From Stercorarius parasiticus (taxonomy: Eukaryota; Chordata; Aves; Charadriiformes; Stercorariidae): a stretch of 64,000 nt of DNA. The position numbers were made by a program, and so were the translations under genes. The stretch spans positions 4,691-68,690 of the forward strand of contig VWZL01000114.1 in assembly GCA_013396915.1 (NCBI GenBank). Reading direction: 5' to 3'. Position 1 is the first letter of the stretch, and each line of letters opens with the position of its first letter. The notes under the pieces were generated by a model, which did not search any database, was not told where the DNA came from, and saw nothing but the letters and a program-made list of their open reading frames with translations. This document shows positions 1 through 15,402 of the stretch, piece by piece.

Positions 1-132
1 TTTTTAAGGCCAGGCTGGACGGGGCTCTGAGCAGCCTGATCTAGTGGGAGATGTCCCTGCCCATGGCAGGGGGGTTGGAACCAGATGATCTTTAAGGTCC
101 CTTCCAACCCTAACAATTCTATGATTCTATGA
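1..132 (+). mobile_element. CR1 LINE 3' end, cut by window edge
   Basis: Reads in the CR1 consensus sense from an AAGGCCAGGCTGG-type stretch to the tail TTCTATGATTCTATGA. Only the last 130 bases or so are inside the window. CR1 is the main avian LINE; most copies are 5'-truncated like this one. Confidence 0.9.
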
Positions 133-1397
133 TAATGTCCTATTGACTGTGGAATACCAGCAAGACAGGGAAACTAAATGCTTTCAATTCAACCAGATCT
201 GGGCTTAAACACTATCTTCTCATCAAGGCAGCACACACAGTGTAAGCATATTTAGGCTTACCATGTTGCCCCCCAGAATCCCCCAAAACCAAAACAAACA
301 CACCCCACTACCCACGGAACGCAAACAACACATTAGCCCTAAAACATCCAATGCAGACCTTCAGCTCTGCACAGGACTTCAAAGCACCTCTATCACCAGA
401 AGCTGTTAAGAACAAGCTACAAAAGCATTAATCAGAAAATAGGAGTTTTGATGGGGAAATAGATGACACTGTTTTTTGGAACAGGATGATATTTTTCCAC
501 TTCTGTTTTCCCAATATATCCTGAAACAAAAACCATCTGTACCAAAACTATTTCAACCAATTAGAACCGCAGAGCTGTACAAAGAAGCAGTAATGTTACA
601 CGATGCATTCAACTTCATGGCCAGAGGTCATGAAGTAAAGACAGTATCACTTGCTTCACCCGCAGTGAGCTAGGGGCTCAAAAGAATAGTACCAAAGTGA
701 AACTGCCTATTCTACTCTCTAGAGAGCCTACCAGTCAAAGAGAACCGAACCCATACAGCATTACACATGACAGGCTACGCAACGCTCACACGGTAAAAGC
801 CCCTCCATTTTGCCTTCTTGATAGGTGGACAGAGTGTGGTATTCATTTGCTACCACCAGTTTGAAAACTGTCTGTATCACCTAAATAATCTTGCTGGTGT
901 TTGAAAAGGAAGGAAGCTTTCAGAATATTTTAAACAGCTCAGACAGACTGAGTTTGTTGTTCAAGACTGAGGGGAAAAAGCTAAAGCATACAGAAGACCA
1001 GAAGCAATGACCTGTTCTTATTGACAAGATGTCTCCCACACTTCCTAGAAGCCTGCCAGAGATCATGGGCGGAAAAAAACCATTGAGAGTTAAACCAAGA
1101 CAGAAGTATAAGTGCTGAGAGGTGGAGAACAAATTGAAGAGCAAGATCTGTTGCCAACTACCCCTGATGGTAGAAATGGTGACAATGGTAGAAAAAGTTT
1201 TCAAAGAGCAGAAAATAAGTAAACTTGAGGACTTGTAAGACCAATAAATTACTAATAATCAGATTTGTTCATACTATAGGAGTAATCCACTGCTTCCTCC
1301 TAATTATGGTATTAAGAACTACCACAGAACACCGCTGTTTCAAACTGCAATTCTTAATCTTCTCATTTGTTTAGACTTCCAAGACCAGGGCAGGGTC

Positions 1398-1765
1398 CTG
1401 AGAAGGCTGAGGGGAGACCTCATTGCCCTCTTCAGCTACCTGAAAGGAGGTTGTAGAGAGGTGGGTGTTGGCCTCTTCTCCCAGGTGAATAATGACAGGA
1501 CCAGAGGAAATGGACTGAAGTTGCAGCAGGGGAGGTTGAGATTAGATATTAGGAAGAATTATTTTGCTGAAAGAGTGGTCAGGCACTGGAACAGCCTGCC
1601 CAGGGAGGTGGTTGAGTCACCATCCCTAGAGGTATTTAAGAAACGTGTAGATTTGACACTTCAGGGCATGCTCTAGTGACAGAGATTGTAGGGGGGGTTT
1701 CTTGTGTGTATGGTTGGACTCGATGATCTCAAAGGTCCTTTCCAACCATGAAGATTCTATGATTC
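1398..1765 (+). mobile_element. CR1 LINE, 5'-truncated
   Basis: Starts near GAAGGCTGAGGGGAGACC, passes through the end of the CR1 ORF2 coding part and its 3' UTR (GGTTGGACTCGATGATCTC) and ends in AGATTCTATGATTC. The open frame at 1461-1676 is the ORF2 C-terminus (motif [17 protein letters not shown]), not a host gene. Its 3' UTR differs from the copy at the left window edge, so it is from another CR1 subfamily. Confidence 0.9.
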
Positions 1766-4700
1766 ACAAGGATTTCTACCATTTAAAAAAAATATTTGAC
1801 ATTCGTTGGTGTTTTTAAGCCTAATTTTCAAAGTAATAAACAAATAAAACAACAAACTGAACTTCTATAACAATAGACACCATTAAAGATCTAAGCAGCA
1901 GCTGCACCTTATGGTAACTCATGAAAACCGGTATGAGCTGGAGAGAAACCACCACTTATTGGGATCCAACTTCAATAAAGTGAATGCTGAGTCTACCTTC
2001 AGAAATAGCACAAAATTTGCCTTCTTAAAAAAACCTTTGCACTGTAAGAATTATATATTTAATATTAATAGTCACACTACCCAAATAATCCTGATCAAAA
2101 TTTAGAGAGAAAACATTAGTTAAAACTAAGCAAACTTCCACACAGTTTATCTTACTCAAAAGAGAAAGAGGTGCCAAAGTTTGTACAAAGTAACCACCCC
2201 ACTACTGCTATCAATCTTATACTGGAAAGCACTTACACTTTATAGTGACAGGTTGACTGTATAAATCAAAGAGCAGGAAAGAGAAAATTAGGAGCTGTGT
2301 TAAACTGCTTTATGCCTACTAGGAGAAACAAAGCCCCAAGGCACAGAAAATATCTGAACAAGAAATAAAGGGGCCTCCTTTTGCCAGGATATACCTTTCC
2401 TATAATAAGTTTTGTTTTTTGATGGTATAAATTGAAGTTATCAACACAGGTTGGAGTGGCTGAACCAGCTGTAAAAGTGCAAAATCCACAACACCCTCCA
2501 GTACCTACTAAATGCTGATGTAGTCCTGACAGCCGCAGTTCAGTCTCATGCCTGGTTGTTCAGCCAGAGGCACTATGCTGAAGCGACTGCTTATTAAAGT
2601 TGCTTTGCATCTTGATTTACAAAAAACAAACGTATTACTAGCCATGGGAGGCTGTGTCATTTTCTAACACACAGAACAGGCTTCCTTATGATGGTGGTTA
2701 AGGTGATTGCCCCACTACACTGCAGACTATGTCCATAAAGACTCCAACTCCACAAATGGTAGTAGAAGAAAAACAAAGTAACCATTTATGTAAAATGGAA
2801 AGCTTGAGAAAGCTACGAGGCAAATTGTAAATCCTATCTACTTTTAAGCCTCTCCAAGTGATGAAGCACTAATCCCCAATGAGTTGCATTGCTCCTTTGG
2901 ACAAACATCTAGTGTAAACTGCACAAAAACTCCTAATATTCACTATAGAAAATGAGAGCTTCTGCAGAGGTTTTACGTTGTTGAGAAAAGAATTTTGGAT
3001 ACAACATTTTGCTTTCTCTTCTAGAGAAGAAGAGGCAAATTGAAAAACTGTGATGCAGTCCTAGCAATTTATGGAGCTTAAAAGGCTGATTGCTATGCTC
3101 CATTCCAAATGAAATACTTTCCATTAATCAAACCCAGGAGTTCACAGGGTGATATCCAATCCAACAAGTCTGCGGGATGAAGTTTCTAGCATTCAAATGC
3201 CAACTAGAAGCAATGAATCTTAGAAGGACAGTAAAGCTGAGGACCATGTTGATGACAGCCTAATGGTAGCTTTTAATGAAAAAACTACCAGAGTAACAGG
3301 ACATTCCTCAAAATATTTTCAACACTTTCCTAGCATCATATTTATTTCTAACATATTGAGCTTCCACGACTCATCTCAAGTGCTCATTCCAACAAGGGGA
3401 CAATAGGGAAATTTATGCTTGAAATAAAGATGGTGTGTGTTTGAATGGCAGACGTGTTCCTGGCACTTGAGCCTGTAACTTGAATGCCGTTAATGACTTC
3501 AACATGGCTGATGGAAAAACCTTAAACAATGTTTTAACAGTGCATGTAAAAAAAAAAAAAGTTTCTCAGACCAATAGTCACCCAGATCATGACCCTTTCA
3601 TGACAGCCTGTTAGGAAAAAACATCTGTGCAATCTTGTTTGCAAAAATCTGTGAGAGATCTGACACAGAAAGTGGCACAGGGGCATAATTCTGTATTCAG
3701 TGTAGGCATTTCAGATTTGATAGATTATTATATATTCTGGCCTGAAATGTCAACATCCAAGACCCTGAAAGCAGGCAAAGGAATCTGGTAAATGTTCATA
3801 GCTGCCTTTTTAATAAGTTATAATGAGATAAACTAGCCAATGGGCAACAGTTGGAGAGGCTGTGTGTCAATCAGTGGTTTCTTGAATACCAGCCAAACTA
3901 TTATGTTCCTTGAAGTCAGTAACAGACTGTGCCCAAAAGGCAAACCCGACTGCCTTCAATAACAAAGGTCCCAGATGACTTCAGCTACTACTCAGTGACA
4001 ATAAAGACATAGAAGAGTGTGATATATGGCCACTCATATTTGAGTGATTTTTGCATTTCAGTTTATGTGCATAGCCTTAGTATCTGGAAGAAAGTGAAAT
4101 GAGTAATTAATCTAGGAACCAAAGGACAAGATGTGTCATATTGCATTAGAAAGGTGAGGCAAGGTCCCCATGCTAGTAATTGTTACTGAATATATGCTTG
4201 TTATATGGGAAAAGTAAGGAGACACAGGCAGCGGCCTTGCAGATAAACAGCTGTTTTTTCAAGTAAGGCTCAGCCATAAAAAGTATATCTTTATTGTGGA
4301 ACTCGCAGTTCAAGATTGTAACAAGATTTTACTCCGATTGTTAAATATTCACTTTTCAATTCTGTAAGGCATGACTTACAAGGAGCCTTAGAGGTCCTTA
4401 GTGTGACCTCAAATATGAGGTACAGAACTGTATTACTTTGACATCATAAACTCTCTGCCATCACAAAGGCATTTTCTTGATTTTCTCATCTTCTGTGAGG
4501 TGGAAAGGGATCCTATAAAAAACAAAATTTTTTCTGAGATTTAAGTGCAAACAAAAATAGACTAGGAACGTCCCTTGTACCTTGCCTGAGTCTTAGTACT
4601 CAGTACTGCTCTGCAGCAATAAATGAAACAGTAAACCAAAGTCAGACAGCCAGCGTTTGTCCCCTGTATCTTTCTACCCTTACAGCCTAACAGCTGGTCT

Positions 4701-7700
4701 AGGTTACAGAGTACCACCTCCACAACTAATTGCTATGCCTGCACTTAGTAGTTTGTTTGCAGATGATTTTGCTTCACAAGGCAGTTTTCAAACAGCTGTA
4801 GAAGAATCATCTCCACAGCACAATCTCAAGTTTCCTCTGTTCTAATAGCTAGTAAGTAACTGAAATGATTGCTTCTTTTCAAAAATCATAGGGAAAATAA
4901 GACCTTTTTATTGGGTTACAGACTTGCTGCAAAATCTGTCTGGATATAGTACCCCAAGAATACCAGACAGAAAAACTGATATTAGCTATTGCTTAAAAGA
5001 TTCAGTAACAAAACCAAAGACATTGAAGATAGAGGGTTTTTTTCCATGAGAAAATTCAACACAAACTTCGTGGATGTAATATATACACTGACCACTATTT
5101 ACTACTGTGCTACTGAAAAGTAACAGACTAATACCTCTTACATCTAAATATCATAGAAGAACACTTGATTTGAAAACAAAAAACAGGTTTTCTGTATTTT
5201 CATGTTTCTTACAGGTCGATTAAAACAAGAAAAGCCAGACAAAGTATAACTTCTTACCACTGTTATTAACGTCAGGTATTAGGTGTGTGGGAAAGTCTTT
5301 CCGCTCTCAGATCTGCTTTTCTTTTTTCAAGCCTGGCATTTTTGAATATGCAGCCCAGCACATAAAGTCCACTTATATACATATGATCTTCCAATCGTAG
5401 GAACTATTTCCACCCAGGAGACTTGCACAGAGTCTTCACAAGCTCAGTTTAACTGTACCTGCCCCACAGTGGCCACGCACATCAAGCACTTTGAAGGTGA
5501 GTTGCTGATAAACTATGTGTATGCAGAATGCATTTCTGATCACTATTCCTCGATACAGGGGCTGGAGGATTCTCATACCGTAACCTCAGCAACCACTGGG
5601 ATCAGATACGACAGAATGATGTGGCCATGGGCAAGCATTTTCATGGGACAAGGAACACCTGGCTCTCAGACAGCCTCCAGCAGAATCAAGTGCCAGCTTC
5701 ATAAGGATGAATGAGAAGTTACTACTTGTCATCAGAGAGGTCTTAAGGATCTTAAGACAGAAGAAGACAGAGTAAGGAAGCTGATGGAGAAGTTCCCATA
5801 TAACATTGTCTTTGGGAAAGATATCTGCATAAAGATAACGCATTAATGACAAATTCTTACTCAACATTCAACTTTTGGTTGCTTTTCTCATTACTTCATT
5901 TGCAGTGCAACAAGAAATTCTGGAAATCTGGTCTTCAGCCCGGGACACATTTTTAGTCCAGCTGTAAAAGTTCAATGCACAAATAGAGACAAGAGACAGC
6001 CAATCATTCTTTTTAATATTGTTTCTCTCCAGCACATTTGCATACCCTCTATTTCTGTATCCACAGATCACTATGCAATTTTACTTCAACTACACACTAG
6101 TAGAATCACAGCAAGAAAAATTCCAAAATTAGTATTAAAACATGAAAACTAATTTCTTAGAAGACTCAGCCTACAAGTAATAGCCAAGACTTCTTTTAAA
6201 TCAAATTGAAATCTAAAGTTAAAACATGGAAATTCATCAGTTACAGGGAAAAAAATGAAGATAATTATTTTTCTTATATAAGAAGACTCGAAAATTAGAT
6301 TGAAAGCATATGCAAATATTGCTTAATAGCCCTAAAAAAAGTCATGTTACGTATTTAATCTCCTATCAGTTTTGATTACAGATATCTCTATTATTATTCT
6401 TATATAAAAAATAGCATAATCTGTCACAGCATAATTCTAAAATATCTGCTAGAAAGTTTTCTCCACCTCCTTGTGCAAGTCTGTACTAAAACTGCCTAAC
6501 ATACTTGACAGAGACAAGCACGAAAACTGAAGCACCTTAGTAAATTTTCTTAATTTTTAAGTGAAAATAAGTAGACTTGAGAGATCACCAACATCATCAA
6601 TGTTTTAACACTGACTAATTAGAAACTTACACAGATGCACTAATTTTGAAAATTTCAAACATATAGCTACAAGGCTACTTCCACCAGCTTACTTAGCCTA
6701 AAGACTTCAGTAATTAGAAATAATGTCAAACCCAGCTACAAACAGCAGACTACTGGCATGCCTTTTGAAAAGGAAGCCCTGAAGACTAATTTAAACATAG
6801 AGAAACTTGCTGTTACATGATTTCTTAAACTAGTATTTATCTTCAGAAATATTCTGAGATTAGCTATTTATGAATTCTGAAGGAAAAAAAATGCTAAAAT
6901 TAGCTAATTGCTGCACTTGCCACTTTTCTAAGCATAGGGAGCAGGCAAATTTGGAATTACTGAATGAGTATTTGTAAAGATACTAGACAGATGCCTGTGT
7001 CACTATCTCAGTAATACAAATCCAAGTTCTCCTGAAGAGAAAAAATATTTTTAAAAAGTCTAAGACAGCATAACTTGAATAGGAGACAGCAGATGCCATT
7101 TCATTCTGTACTGAGAGCAAACAGCAAAGCAGATACGGGGGTAAGACATTCTCACTTTACCCAGCAGAAAACATACATTTGTAGAAGAATTTTTTGTATC
7201 AGAATCAAACATCCAAACCAAATTTTTCAGGATTGATAATTTCAGATACTTATAATGTGGTGGTGGTTGGCACAGAATTCCTTCCTGCAAAAGACAAAAA
7301 TCTACAGATATTCTTAAAGCACAGCAATTCCCAAACCCGACTGTTTTAGAAAGAGGACTTTGCCAAGCATGCAGCCATTGGCTTCTAGTTCAACACCTCT
7401 GCTATCCTCAAGTGTAACAACAACATACAAGAAAATGCCAAAAAGCCAAGCAGTTTATTCAGGTTGCTTAACAGAGGTAGATGATGACGAGTAGTAGAGG
7501 ACTCTAATACTGAAAGCTAGTTTTATCCCAATTCGGAGAGCGATTAAGCTCTCCATGAAAGGCTGCCCGGCCCAGCAGGCTGCCCCAGGGAACAAGGCCC
7601 AAAGGCCTCACACCTTTGCTCACCTCGACCAGCCCCAGGGCTGCCCCACGCTTGGGTGGGTGACAAGGAAACAAGACAAGTTTTTCCCGAAACATAGCCT

Positions 7701-7828
7701 TTTGTATTCCTTTAGATGTGCGTAGAAAAAAAAGAAAAAGGGCTTCAGCAGCAGAAAGATTAATTTTTAGCCTAGCTTTCCAAGGAAGCAAGGCTTACCA
7801 AATCACTTTGCACATTTACCAGTACGTG

Positions 7829-7850
7829 AACAAACAAACAAACAAACAAG
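7829..7850. repeat. (CAAA)n simple repeat
   Basis: About five perfect tetramer units within the ASCC3 intron. Confidence 0.9.
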
Positions 7851-10800
7851 TTTTAAGCCCCTTCAGTAACTTCTAATTTGACAGAGAGACAGAAATTTTC
7901 TGGGGCCAGCAGAGGAGACTGATCCAAATGACTGCTTTTTGCGTTTCCCGCCCTTCTCCCCTGCGTGGACACAGCACCAGCCCAGCAGCATCCGCAGGCT
8001 TGGGCAGGGAAGCACCAGCACAAGCTCTTCTTCAGCCAGCAAAGCTGCAGCAGACATGGGCTGTTGGAAACCACACAAGACCGAGAGCTGCAGGAAACCC
8101 AGCTCTGTGACTTTCGTGGCTCAAGCAGCTGTAGGTTTGGTTTGTTTTGTTTTTTTTTTTTGCAGGGTTTTCCCCCTTCCCGCCTTCCACAAAATGATTT
8201 GGAGGAGAATGATTTTGTGTCTAGTTAATGAGTGAGCCTTAATCTTTCCTGGTGTTATCTGACTGCATTTCTTGCATAACTTGTAGTTCCTTATGTCTCC
8301 ATGTGGATATGAAAAGAACTTCTTTGCATCAAAGAAAATCAAAATAAAAAGTTTTATCAGCTACAGGACTGGTTTGCTCTAGAAAAAGATCTCGTTGAGT
8401 TTAAAGCTATATTGAACCTGATTCAAAAGTAATTATGAATAGATCAAGCCTCACACCACCTCAAAGATCCAAGCAGCCTTCTCTCAGTACAAAACTGAAG
8501 GAGTTGCCAGGAAAGAGGAAAAGTTACTGACAGGAAGGAGAGCGACCAGCTCTTAGCACCAGGATGAAACCTAGCATCTTTGGGCTCTCACTGTGGCTCT
8601 TTCATCATTTCTTAAGTTACGTCCTCAAAAAACAGCACTCATGCCATTCAATTTGGTTTCTTATGAAGGGAGACAGCATGGCTCTGTTTTCACAAAAAGA
8701 CAAAGTTTCCTACCATCCTTGGGGTTTCAACAGTCCTTGGACATCAACAGAGCTGTATACTTCTGATTTAAAAAAAAAAGAAGGCCACAACTAAAAAAGG
8801 AGAAAACTGTATAAAAAAAATAACTGGATTATTTTCTGTATATGAAAGGGGAGCAGATAAGCCCTATCGTGAAGAATAATGAGACCCAAGCTTTGTATGT
8901 CTGAATATAAAAATTCTTAGTAATTTTATTAAAATTACGAAGAGCAGAATATGAGCTTGAAAAGCCAGTCTCATGCCAAGTTAGAAGCTTTGATGATAAG
9001 ATAAAGATAAAACACCACAGAGGTGATCCACATATGCCTGTACTTTCCCATAATGGGGGCTGCTTTTATGAACTAGGAAATGGGGAATAAGCTTTGTGAT
9101 ATGTTAATTTGTTAGGGCTAGAAAGTCCTTTTACTGAACAAAAGGAAGAGCCACTTTGACGCTTAAAAGCAAACGTGTTATATGAGACAAGTTGCTTTGA
9201 CATCAAAATATCTGTGTGTGCAAGGCTACACACATACGCACAATACTAACAGCTAATGTTACAATTTCACAATATGTTAAGAAAAATGCAGATTAACTTA
9301 GACCAACATAGTATCATATCCAAAGTTTTCATGTGGTGTTGCATATACATAGCAAGGAACATTTAAATTAGCTGGTTTTAAGTCAAATTGGATATTAAGC
9401 AGTAGCTTTTTGAACAGAATGTTCTCTCAAATGAGCCTTACAACAAGAGCTATCCCACTTCTTTATTGATTTTAAACAAGAAATAATAATTTCTAAGGAC
9501 AACTTGAATTTTGTTTACTTTCAACTATGCAAACATCTTCCTATAGTAAACTTGTGTGTGATGGTTATTAAGAGACAAACCTAACAGATTAATTTTTAGG
9601 AAACAGCTACATGAAAGTAACGCAATGACAACAGAAATTCTGTCCTCAGGAAAGTTCCCTGCCAAAAGTCTTCTAAATTGTCCAAGGATAAATGAGGAGC
9701 CATACTGAATTTAAATAGGTTTGGAAATGAAATTTTGGAGTGACTTTAGGGAGGACATAGGCAAATAATGACAGAATAGAAAGTAGGAAGAATGTGAACT
9801 ATTAAAAAATTACTCTGGCTATGAGCACTTCCTGTTTTTTATTACATCACAGATACCTGGAAAATTACTAGATATTGCCCTTCCATGTTTTCTAACAAAC
9901 CTCTGAACTATGATACTGAAGCTTGGGATTCATAACCGCTTGTAAACATTCAGACAAGGATCCGAGATAGGTTTCCTAAACTTATAGCTAAATTTACGAT
10001 CACTACTATATTAGTAACAATCACTGGTGGGGCTGGTTGAAGAGCTCTCCAGGACCAAAAGATGAACATTTATGGAAGTCAGATAAGTACTTCCATTTTC
10101 TTCTGTCATCAAAAATAAGCCATTTATAACTTTTAAGGTACCTTAGACAGTTTTTAGATAACATTTTAACTATCACTTCAGACTTTATTCAATATTGCAA
10201 AAATAAGATACCAAATGAACGGTGATTCAGTAATAATGAAAAACTACTACCAATAGTAGAAAGTATGTAACAGGGACATACTGATACAACCCGTGACAAT
10301 TCCCATTACTAAAGACCACTGGTAGTCTAGCTATGCCCTTTATAAAAATGGATATTGAATATTTATTGAGATAATAAAAACTACTCCTGATTCTCAGTGT
10401 CTGCTTAAAGCCCTTACAGGCAACTGAATTTCCATGTCCAAATGGAGCAATTAGGTAACTTACAGCATTCTAAAGAATGTCTCACAAGGAGTAGACAACT
10501 GCTCTATGTGTAACAGATCTAAGAGTTGATGCTCGTGCACTTTTAACTGTGAAAATTGCTCAGTTACTGTAAAAGCTATGCTAGCACTGGGAACAAACTT
10601 GCCTAAAATCTGAAAGTTAACCGAAACTCTTGGTGAGATTTTTTCCTCGCTAAGATGAACAGACAATATTTACAAAATGTTTGTTTTATGCTGCCAGTCT
10701 ATTGCTATCCCCTCCCTCTCTCTGAGTGCCTTTTCCTGCAAGCCACAGCCCGTTGATGCATTACTCCCACACTAAGTATGTTTGTACTACTGCTACGTCT

Positions 10801-13800
10801 TCGCACCAAGACAGAGCAGCAATTATTTTTTCATAGTTCATTTCCTCAGTTTTCCATGCTTTATTTCACATGCTACCTTCTATACGATGGACCTCCTGTG
10901 AACCCTTTTCCAATTATTTTTTAGCACCTCCTATATATAGTAAAGATGAAGTCATCTTCTGAAACTGCTTTCCCTATGAATAGACAGTCCATATTAACAC
11001 ATTCTCCACTTAAGATCAACTATAAAATGTAGATGTAACACTGAAAGTATCTGGCAGTGCTTACAATGCAGGTCTTCAAGGTTGTTACAAGGGGATACAT
11101 ACGCACAGATGTTGATGTTCTTGAAAGATGTTCAGTCAAAACAACACTTTCTGGTTGTGGCTTTTTTGTTTTTTATTTAAATATCCACATACATGGATGA
11201 ATATTTTTATGTTTTCAGCATCTGTATTTTTCTAAAGAATGCCAATTTAACTAGCATGTTAGGGTATTTAACATTTAAGTTGATTACGTTGAGTAAGGAG
11301 AGTCAGTAGACCCCTTATTGTGAAATTCCACTTACAAATCCCTTCACTCACCTAACTACCAGAGTTTTGGTTTGTTCCTTAATGAACTTAAAAATAATAA
11401 GGAACGGCTTAATAATGACTTCTACATAACAAAAGACAGTACCACAATTTTTCGCTATTCTTACACGTAGCCTCCAAAAACCTGATCTCCACAAATTTAG
11501 GACTTTAATAAACATTGTTGAGTAATAAAATATAGCAATATATAACTATGTATATAATGCACGCTATTTATATTACATATAATATATAGTAATACAAGAT
11601 GCTGAAGCACAGAACGCTTTTGTTGCTTTTCTGCAGAGTCCATGCCTAGCTCCAGCACGGCATCAACACACTAAGTTTAGAGGGCAGGAGAACTTCTATA
11701 GTATGACAGGAACACACTCCCAAGACACTCGGTTTTGGCCTCAAATATCACAGATTTTCCCTGCATTAAAGCATTTTTGAAAGCTGTTTCACAACATCTT
11801 TTGTCTGTTATGATAAATAAGTAATAAATATGATAGCTCATAAAAAAATAGTTCACGCTCTGAAACAAGCTATTTAGTCAAAGTTTTAATAACAAAATCC
11901 CCCTTAATGTAATCTAACTCTATTTTCCATTTTGAACGAAATAGTTGCAGTATGACTATGCTTTGCACACATGAGCATTCAGTTTTTGCTAAATGTTTTA
12001 TATAGTTCTTACTATATCTGCTTATGCCAGTTGTTCAAGAGTAATATATTAACAGTGTGAAACTCATTGGATTAAAACTAGTTAAAATCAGTAAGGGGTA
12101 GTTAACCCACTCAGTGTGCAAACAGATATCCAGTTCCTCGGTGGGAAAGTCTCATAAAAATGCAACAGCAACATAACATTGAAGCTTTTCTAAGTGGCAA
12201 AACCTTCCCAAGCCACGTAGAAATACATGTTAGTGCAATCCTATTTTGTAATGGTGTTATTTTGCTGGCTGTGCTTGTAAAATATCAGCTATTTATACAT
12301 ACACAGTTCAGAAATCACCCCTGTAAAATAAGTTAAAAACATAAGCAGAGACTAAGACAAGTAGCAAAAACAAAACGCTTTTGAAATCAAGGACAGATCT
12401 CCAACTGAATTTAATAATGCTAGTATTTTATACTAGAGGTTTTGTCTTTGCACTTACACATGTTTAATTATTATTTCAAAATATATTCAGTTTTCCTATT
12501 TCTTTCACTTTGGACCATCACGTCAGCCATTTCACCACTGACTTCACTTTCTAGCCAATTTAGTTTTCTCATTCACTAACAAGCTGTACTGTTTACTTAT
12601 GCCTTGGAACATGATGCTATTTATTATATTTCCAAAAGTGTTTCCCCCTGCATTTTCTAAAGATTATACACTAAAACTACTTCTATTGGCCTCAAGTTCT
12701 GCCAAATTGCATTTTGACATCTAAGCCTTTCTCCACCTAAGAACAGCTTGATGAAAACTGCGCAGGGAAAACAGCGGCCTTGCGCTGGGGCCCTTCGAGC
12801 ACCTTTGGTTCTGCTTCAGATGAGTTAGAAAAGCTGCAGCTGTGAGTCCTAAGCCTGAAGAGAAGGGCAGAAGCTTAAACAGACAAGCCAAGCTTGAGCT
12901 TCGACAGGGAACAGAGAACCTTCTGGGAGCACTGAAGCACACGCAGTTAGACTGATGTGCCAAGCTAGTGACAAGTAAAGCTGAGTTTCCAATAGCAGAA
13001 TGTTCACGTTTGATATTTGGAGGAGCTAAGCATTTGCAAAGTCCAATACCCCGCATTCTACAAAGCAGGAAAAAGCTCACACTTCACATCATATCTTACT
13101 TAAGGAAAGGTAGGTACACATCTATTTTCACACCCACACGCTGCACTTTTCTGATGGAGAAGGTCAGCTTGTAACTAGGGGAATGGCTACCCAGCATATG
13201 CAAACAAGCTCCACTTGCTGTCTGAGCCAAGCAAAAGTATTAGTCAAATATTGAGCCAGAGCTGATTGTACTGTGCACAGATAATGCAGCCTGTTTCTCC
13301 AAAGCATCTCTCTTGGAGCTTGCACAGTATGTCAGAAGAACGATCTCAATACTAGCAACTGAGCGCCACACAAGTCTGCAAAAAATGAAATGTCAAAGCA
13401 CTTTTCACAGTATTATAACATGAACTGTGAGAGTTCAGAGCTCTTAATATAAATTACGTATTCAGACTGCTCAGGAAACCACTTTCAATACAGACCTGAG
13501 AATTATTAAACTGAATTCAGGTTCAGAAATGAGAGTTAAACGTTTCTCAGGTCATCAAATTTTTGGATACTAATAGCTAGAACATCAGTTTTTATTTGTA
13601 AAATTTAACCCTAAAGTTCTGATTGAAAGCAATGAGCAAGAAGTAAATACGGAGAACAGTGTCTGCAGTGTGTGCTACTGACAAACAGCACCCAAGTCTA
13701 CACGCACTTGCTTAGTCTTACTCTGAAGTAATGTGATTTTGTGCAATACTGTATATGCTCCTCCATTTGGTTACCTGAACTAGTCAGCAAATGTGTGCAA

Positions 13801-14481
13801 CCTGCAGGAACTCAAAAATCCTTTTGTAGCTGGTTTGCATTATAAGCTCTAAAACGTGCTCTTTCCTGTTGAACTGTATTTCAGCATCATTTCACAATAT
13901 AACATTTGTCTTAGCTTACACCTGAAAAAAAATTTAAATGTTCACATAAATAATGTTAGGCTTTTAAAGGGTATTAGAAATTTGGTTGTGTAAATTAACA
14001 CTCTCTGTATTTTCTCTTAAGAGAATAATGACCATTACAGATTCCTGCTTCATGCAAGAAACTAAATGAATGATTTCTCTGAACAACAAATGTCCATTAT
14101 TTATAGATACTTAATTTAGGAGATCAATTTAACACATATGAAATCAAAGTCACTTTAGGATCTAATTGAGATTACTTGCAACACAAGGACTATTTATTTC
14201 CTGTATACCATAATTCATTAATTAAGTTACACATAAGGTTAAAATACAAGTACTTAAAAGGCCCACTCAACTTATTTATGAGATTCTGCTAACAAGGAAC
14301 TTGTTACAAAACAATAAGTTTAACTTAGAAAAAGAACATACTAGTGTTAAGGGATAGTTTACACTTGATTTTAATGCAAGAAATCTACCAGGAAAAATGA
14401 AGACTTAAGTTAATACAGAATTAGGAGTAACTATAACACAAGAATTTTCCCCAATTACTTCTGTTTATCCAACTGAAATGA

Positions 14482-14765
14482 CAGAATCATAGAACTGTTG
14501 AGGTTAGAAGGAACCTCTGGAAATCATCTAGTCTCCAGGGTTGGAGACTCCACAACCTCTTAAGTAAACTGCTCCTCTGTCTGACCACCCTCACAGTGAA
14601 AAGGTTTTTTTATGTTTACATGGAACATCCTGTATTTCAGTCTATACCCAGTGCCTCTCGTCCTGCCATTGGGTATCACCAACAGTAGATATCCTTACCA
14701 TGAGATCTGATCAGCTCACATCCCCCTGAGCCTTCCCTTCTCCAGGCTGAGCAACCCAGATTTTA
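14482..14765 (-). mobile_element. CR1 LINE fragment
   Basis: Plus-strand sequence starts AGAATCATAGAACTG and runs to a CCTTCTCCAGGCTGAGCAACCC-like stretch cut to its first part; this is the reverse complement of a CR1 3' end. It is fairly diverged, which suggests an older insertion. Confidence 0.85.
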
Positions 14766-15402
14766 CTTGTTCATCTTACTGCTCAAAGCAGTGCAATAAA
14801 ATGCATGAGTATGATTTAATTAAGAAAGCCTAACATTTGAATAATTACAGACAGCTTTCGCTCTGTGCTGCTTGCCTTCCTCTCCATTTTATAAACAAAA
14901 TGAAAAAAGTATACCTATCAATAAAATAGTATTAACAACAGAGTTAAAAGAAATTTAGTTGATGACATGCATTCTCCAGAATAAGAGGCGAGCGCTGATC
15001 AAAGTCAGTCTAGACACACTTTTCGTCATGATCAGACTATCATGCGAAATGCAGTATCACCATTTTTTAATAATAACTTTTTCAAGTGTAGGGGGGAGGA
15101 ATATTTCTTCAAACAAGAGGGGACATCATCAGACAAAGTGATGGTAATCCAAGAACTGTGAGGTTTCTTGAAAGATAATCACAATAGATGAAGGTGATAT
15201 TTACTCAGCCTCACAAAATACTCTTTCCTTGCAGCACTGTAAAACACCGAGCGTTTTCCCCTCAAAAAGTGCAAACACAACAGTGAACATGATCCAGGAA
15301 AATTTAAGGGGTCTTATCTCCTTTATCAACCCATCATTTTATAGAGTAACCTACTACCCAATATTAATATGGGTATCGGAAATTAATTCAGCAGCCAGTA
15401 TT

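Noticed and set aside
5460..5870. GC-richer patch with open frames on both strands, first suspected as a retrocopy
   Set aside because: No poly(A) tail, no recognisable peptide and stops within any longer reading.
7504..8235. Overlapping open frames on both strands at 7.5-8.2 kb
   Set aside because: Local GC rise lowers stop frequency; frames overlap on both strands and none resembles a protein.
12721..13080. 119-codon minus-strand open frame in a GC-richer patch of the ASCC3 intron
   Set aside because: No match to ASCC3 residues expected after 275, no clear splice sites at its ends, no family recognised.
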